Shown here one piece after another: positions 4,200-6,108 of a DNA stretch of 6,108 nucleotides. Source of the DNA: Allobrachymonas sp. (GTDB lineage: Bacteria; Pseudomonadota; Gammaproteobacteria; Burkholderiales; Burkholderiaceae_C); NCBI GenBank assembly GCA_012036375.1, contig JAAUOI010000194.1:1-6108 (forward strand), in the 5' to 3' direction. A model generated the notes under the pieces. The model did no database searches, was not told the origin of the DNA, and saw only the letters and a list, made by a program, of their open reading frames with translations. Within the stretch, counting starts at the first letter, position 1. Every line of letters starts with the position of its first letter. Made by a program: the position numbers and the translations under genes.

Positions 4200-5240
4200 A
4201 TGAACCAATCTCTCATTATTGATTGCCACGGCCACTACACCACCGCCCCCAAAGCGCTGGAGACTTGGCGCAACGCGCAGATTGCCGGCATCAAAGACCC
4301 TGCCGTGATGCCACGCGCTTCGGATTTGAAGATTTCAGACGAGGAGATCCGCGAGACGATTGTCAATAACCAACTCAAGCTGATGAAAGAGCGAGGCAGC
4401 GATCTCACGCTGTTTTCTCCTCGTGCGAGTTTTATGGCGCATCACATTGGCGATTTCAATGTGTCGAGCACATGGGCGGCGATTTGCAATGAGCTGTGTT
4501 TCCGCGTGAGCGAGCTGTTTCCTGATCATTTCGTGCCCGTAGCGATGCTGCCGCAATCGCCCGGCGTTGATCCACGCACTTGTATTCCAGAGCTAGAAAA
4601 ATGCGTCAAAGAATACGGCGCAGTCGGCATCAATTTGAACCCTGATCCCAGTGGCGGGCATTGGACATCGCCGCCTTTGACGGACAAACATTGGTATCCG
4701 ATTTACGAAAAAATGGCCGAATACGATTTGCCCGCCATGATTCATGTGAGCACGAGCTGCAACGCTTGCTTTCACACCACGGGCGCACATTATTTGAATG
4801 CGGATACGACCGCCTTCATGCAATTGCTCGAAGGCGATTTGTTCAAAGATTTTCCGACCTTGAAGTTTTTAATTCCCCACGGCGGCGGCGCTGTTCCCTA
4901 TCACTGGGGGCGCTTCCGGGGCTTGGCCGATATGATGAAAAAGCCCAAGCTCGATGCGCATTTGCTGAACAATATTTACTTTGACACCTGCGTCTATCAT
5001 CAGCCCGGCATTGATTTGCTGAACACCGTAATCCCGGCGAAAAACGTGCTGTTTGCCAGCGAGATGATTGGCGCGGTGCGGGGGATTGATGAGACGACTG
5101 GGCACTATTTTGACGACACCAAACGCTACATCGACAACTCAAAGATTTTGAGCGATGCCGATAAAGCTGCGATTTTTGAAGGCAATACGCGCCGCGTGTT
5201 TTCTCGCCTGGATACACGCTTGAAAGCGAAAGGGATTTGA
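4200..5240 (+). CDS. ligJ: 4-oxalomesaconate hydratase (amidohydrolase fold)
   Basis: 346 residues from the ATG at 4200, close to the roughly 340 of known LigJ proteins. It hydrates 4-oxalomesaconate to 4-carboxy-4-hydroxy-2-oxoadipate in protocatechuate or gallate 4,5-cleavage. It belongs to the COG2159 amidohydrolase group: the N-terminal IIDCHGHYTTAPKALE gives the metal-binding H10 and H12. Later candidates are H182 (PAMIHVSTS) and H227 (LIPHGGGAVP), and E288 (FASEMIGAVRG) stands where LigJ uses a glutamate rather than the usual aspartate. The frame is open back to an ATG at 4164, but that ATG is part of the palindrome at 4158-4185 and adds 12 residues unlike the family, so 4200 is preferred. 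No clear ribosome site precedes it. The stop is one base from the next start, implying translational coupling. This is PmdE in the Comamonas nomenclature. Confidence 0.93.
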   Translation: MNQSLIIDCHGHYTTAPKALETWRNAQIAGIKDPAVMPRASDLKISDEEIRETIVNNQLKLMKERGSDLTLFSPRASFMAHHIGDFNVSSTWAAICNELCFRVSELFPDHFVPVAMLPQSPGVDPRTCIPELEKCVKEYGAVGINLNPDPSGGHWTSPPLTDKHWYPIYEKMAEYDLPAMIHVSTSCNACFHTTGAHYLNADTTAFMQLLEGDLFKDFPTLKFLIPHGGGAVPYHWGRFRGLADMMKKPKLDAHLLNNIYFDTCVYHQPGIDLLNTVIPAKNVLFASEMIGAVRGIDETTGHYFDDTKRYIDNSKILSDADKAAIFEGNTRRVFSRLDTRLKAKGI

Positions 5241-5241
5241 T

Positions 5242-5925
5242 ATGTTTGAACTTGGCGTTGTTTACCGCAACATTACTCGCGCAGACCGCGCGGCCACGGA
5301 TGCTCTTGCAGTGCTAGGAAGTGCAACTGTGCACGAAGCCATGGGGCGGGTTGGCCTCATGAAGCCCTATATGCGACCTATCTACGCGGGCGCTCAGGTG
5401 AGCGGCACAGCCGTCACCGTGCTTTTGCATCCCGGGGACAATTGGATGATGCATGTGGTGGCCGAGCAAATTCAGCCCGGCGATATCGTGGTGGCAGCGA
5501 TCACTGCCGAATGCACCGATGGCTACTTTGGCGATTTGCTGGCCACGAGTTTCCAAGCGCGTGGGGCCAGGGCGCTCATCATCGATGCCGGCGTGCGCGA
5601 TGTGAAGACTCTGAAGGAGATGAATTTCCCCGTCTGGAGCAAAGCGATCAGCAGTAAAGGCACGATCAAGGCCACGCTGGGCTCGGTGAACATTCCCGTG
5701 GTCTGCGCAGGCATGAGCGTGCAGCCGGGTGATGCGGTGGTGGCCGATGATGATGGCGTGGTGGTGGTGCCCAAGGCGATGGTGCAAAAGACCTTGGAGG
5801 CAGCACAAACGCGCGAAGCCAATGAAGGCGCAAAGAGAAAGAAGCTAGCCAGCGGCGTGCTTGGTCTCGATATGTACAACATGCGCGAGCCTTTGGCCAA
5901 AGCCGGTCTCCGTTATATCGATTGA
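5242..5925 (+). CDS. ligK: 4-carboxy-4-hydroxy-2-oxoadipate aldolase / oxaloacetate decarboxylase
   Basis: 227 residues, the usual length. It cleaves 4-carboxy-4-hydroxy-2-oxoadipate to pyruvate and oxaloacetate, the last step of the 4,5-cleavage route, and typically also decarboxylates oxaloacetate. It has the RraA-like class II aldolase fold: GDLLATSFQARGARALIIDA (about 97-116) followed by GVRD, with R119 and D120 as substrate and metal residues, and D98 in GDLL as a further metal-site residue. The C-terminal ADDDGVVVVPK strand (about 168-178) is also standard for the family. It starts one base after the ligJ stop codon and ends 6 bp before the next ATG, so it is an interior gene of a tight operon. 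This is PmdF in Comamonas and GalC in the gallate pathway of Pseudomonas. Nothing is missing or unusual. Confidence 0.95.
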   Translation: MFELGVVYRNITRADRAATDALAVLGSATVHEAMGRVGLMKPYMRPIYAGAQVSGTAVTVLLHPGDNWMMHVVAEQIQPGDIVVAAITAECTDGYFGDLLATSFQARGARALIIDAGVRDVKTLKEMNFPVWSKAISSKGTIKATLGSVNIPVVCAGMSVQPGDAVVADDDGVVVVPKAMVQKTLEAAQTREANEGAKRKKLASGVLGLDMYNMREPLAKAGLRYID

Positions 5926-5931
5926 AGAGCG

Positions 5932-6108
5932 ATGAGCAAAACAACTTCAGGTGATTTCACCAAAACTGTAGGCTGGCTCGATTGGTACGACGACCCGACC
6001 AAGCCGCGTTTTCAATTGCCCGCAGGCGCTGTCGATGCGCATTGCCATGTGTTTGGCCCTGGCGCGGAATTTCCCTATGCGCCAGAGCGCAAATACACGC
6101 CCTGCGAT
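5932..6108 (+). CDS. ligI: 2-pyrone-4,6-dicarboxylate hydrolase, N-terminal fragment
   Basis: The first 59 residues are present; the gene runs off the right edge. It hydrolyses 2-pyrone-4,6-dicarboxylate to 4-oxalomesaconate or its keto form, feeding the hydratase encoded upstream. The sequence around residues 34-58, VDAHCHVFGPGAEFPYAPER then KYTPCD, is the signature of the LigI amidohydrolase family. H37 and H39 form the HxH motif at the end of strand 1. The ATG at 5932 is preceded by GAAGAG at 5924-5929, overlapping the ligK stop codon, a reasonable ribosome site. This is PmdD in Comamonas. By the pmd order, ring-cleavage dioxygenase subunits and 4-carboxy-2-hydroxymuconate semialdehyde dehydrogenase should follow. 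Confidence 0.92.
   Translation, partial: MSKTTSGDFTKTVGWLDWYDDPTKPRFQLPAGAVDAHCHVFGPGAEFPYAPERKYTPCD

Overview
The window looks like a betaproteobacterial (Burkholderiales, probably Comamonadaceae) chromosome segment. The reasons are moderate GC, a protocatechuate 4,5-cleavage operon in the hydratase-aldolase-PDC hydrolase order known from Comamonas pmd genes, and two kinds of short dispersed repeat of a style common in that family. The genus cannot be fixed from this sequence.

Left third (1-960): the edge of a type II CRISPR-Cas locus. The first 34 codons of a Cas9 gene run leftwards off the window. Cas1, Cas2 and the CRISPR array are not in view. Facing away from cas9 is a promoter with near-consensus boxes (TTGAAA, 17 bp, TAAAAT) whose expected start coincides with the 5' strand of a perfect 11-bp inverted repeat. 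That repeat closes a nested, almost fully paired ~170-nt element ending in six Ts, a candidate structured RNA I cannot name. Next comes a frameshifted minus-strand reading frame resembling phage-type BECR-fold endoribonuclease domains. Then comes a repeat-like and anti-repeat pair followed by a strong terminator, best read as the tracrRNA gene, possibly with a long single-guide-like form.

Middle (958-3342): two minus-strand genes, a LysR-type regulator and downstream of it a class I bacterial cytochrome P450. A ~60-bp dispersed repeat occurs twice in the same orientation and the same codon frame. One copy lies just upstream of the P450 start. The other lies inside the P450 gene, where it adds about 20-24 residues between helix I and the ExxR motif.

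Right half (3429-6108): a rightward operon for the protocatechuate meta-cleavage (4,5) pathway. It holds a signal-less periplasmic-binding-protein-like gene, 4-oxalomesaconate hydratase (ligJ type), 4-carboxy-4-hydroxy-2-oxoadipate aldolase (ligK type), and the start of 2-pyrone-4,6-dicarboxylate hydrolase (ligI type). The dioxygenase and dehydrogenase genes would be expected further right. The divergent LysR gene is the natural candidate regulator. An 11-bp-stem palindrome of the GGGGTCAGACCC kind sits between the binding-protein gene and ligJ.
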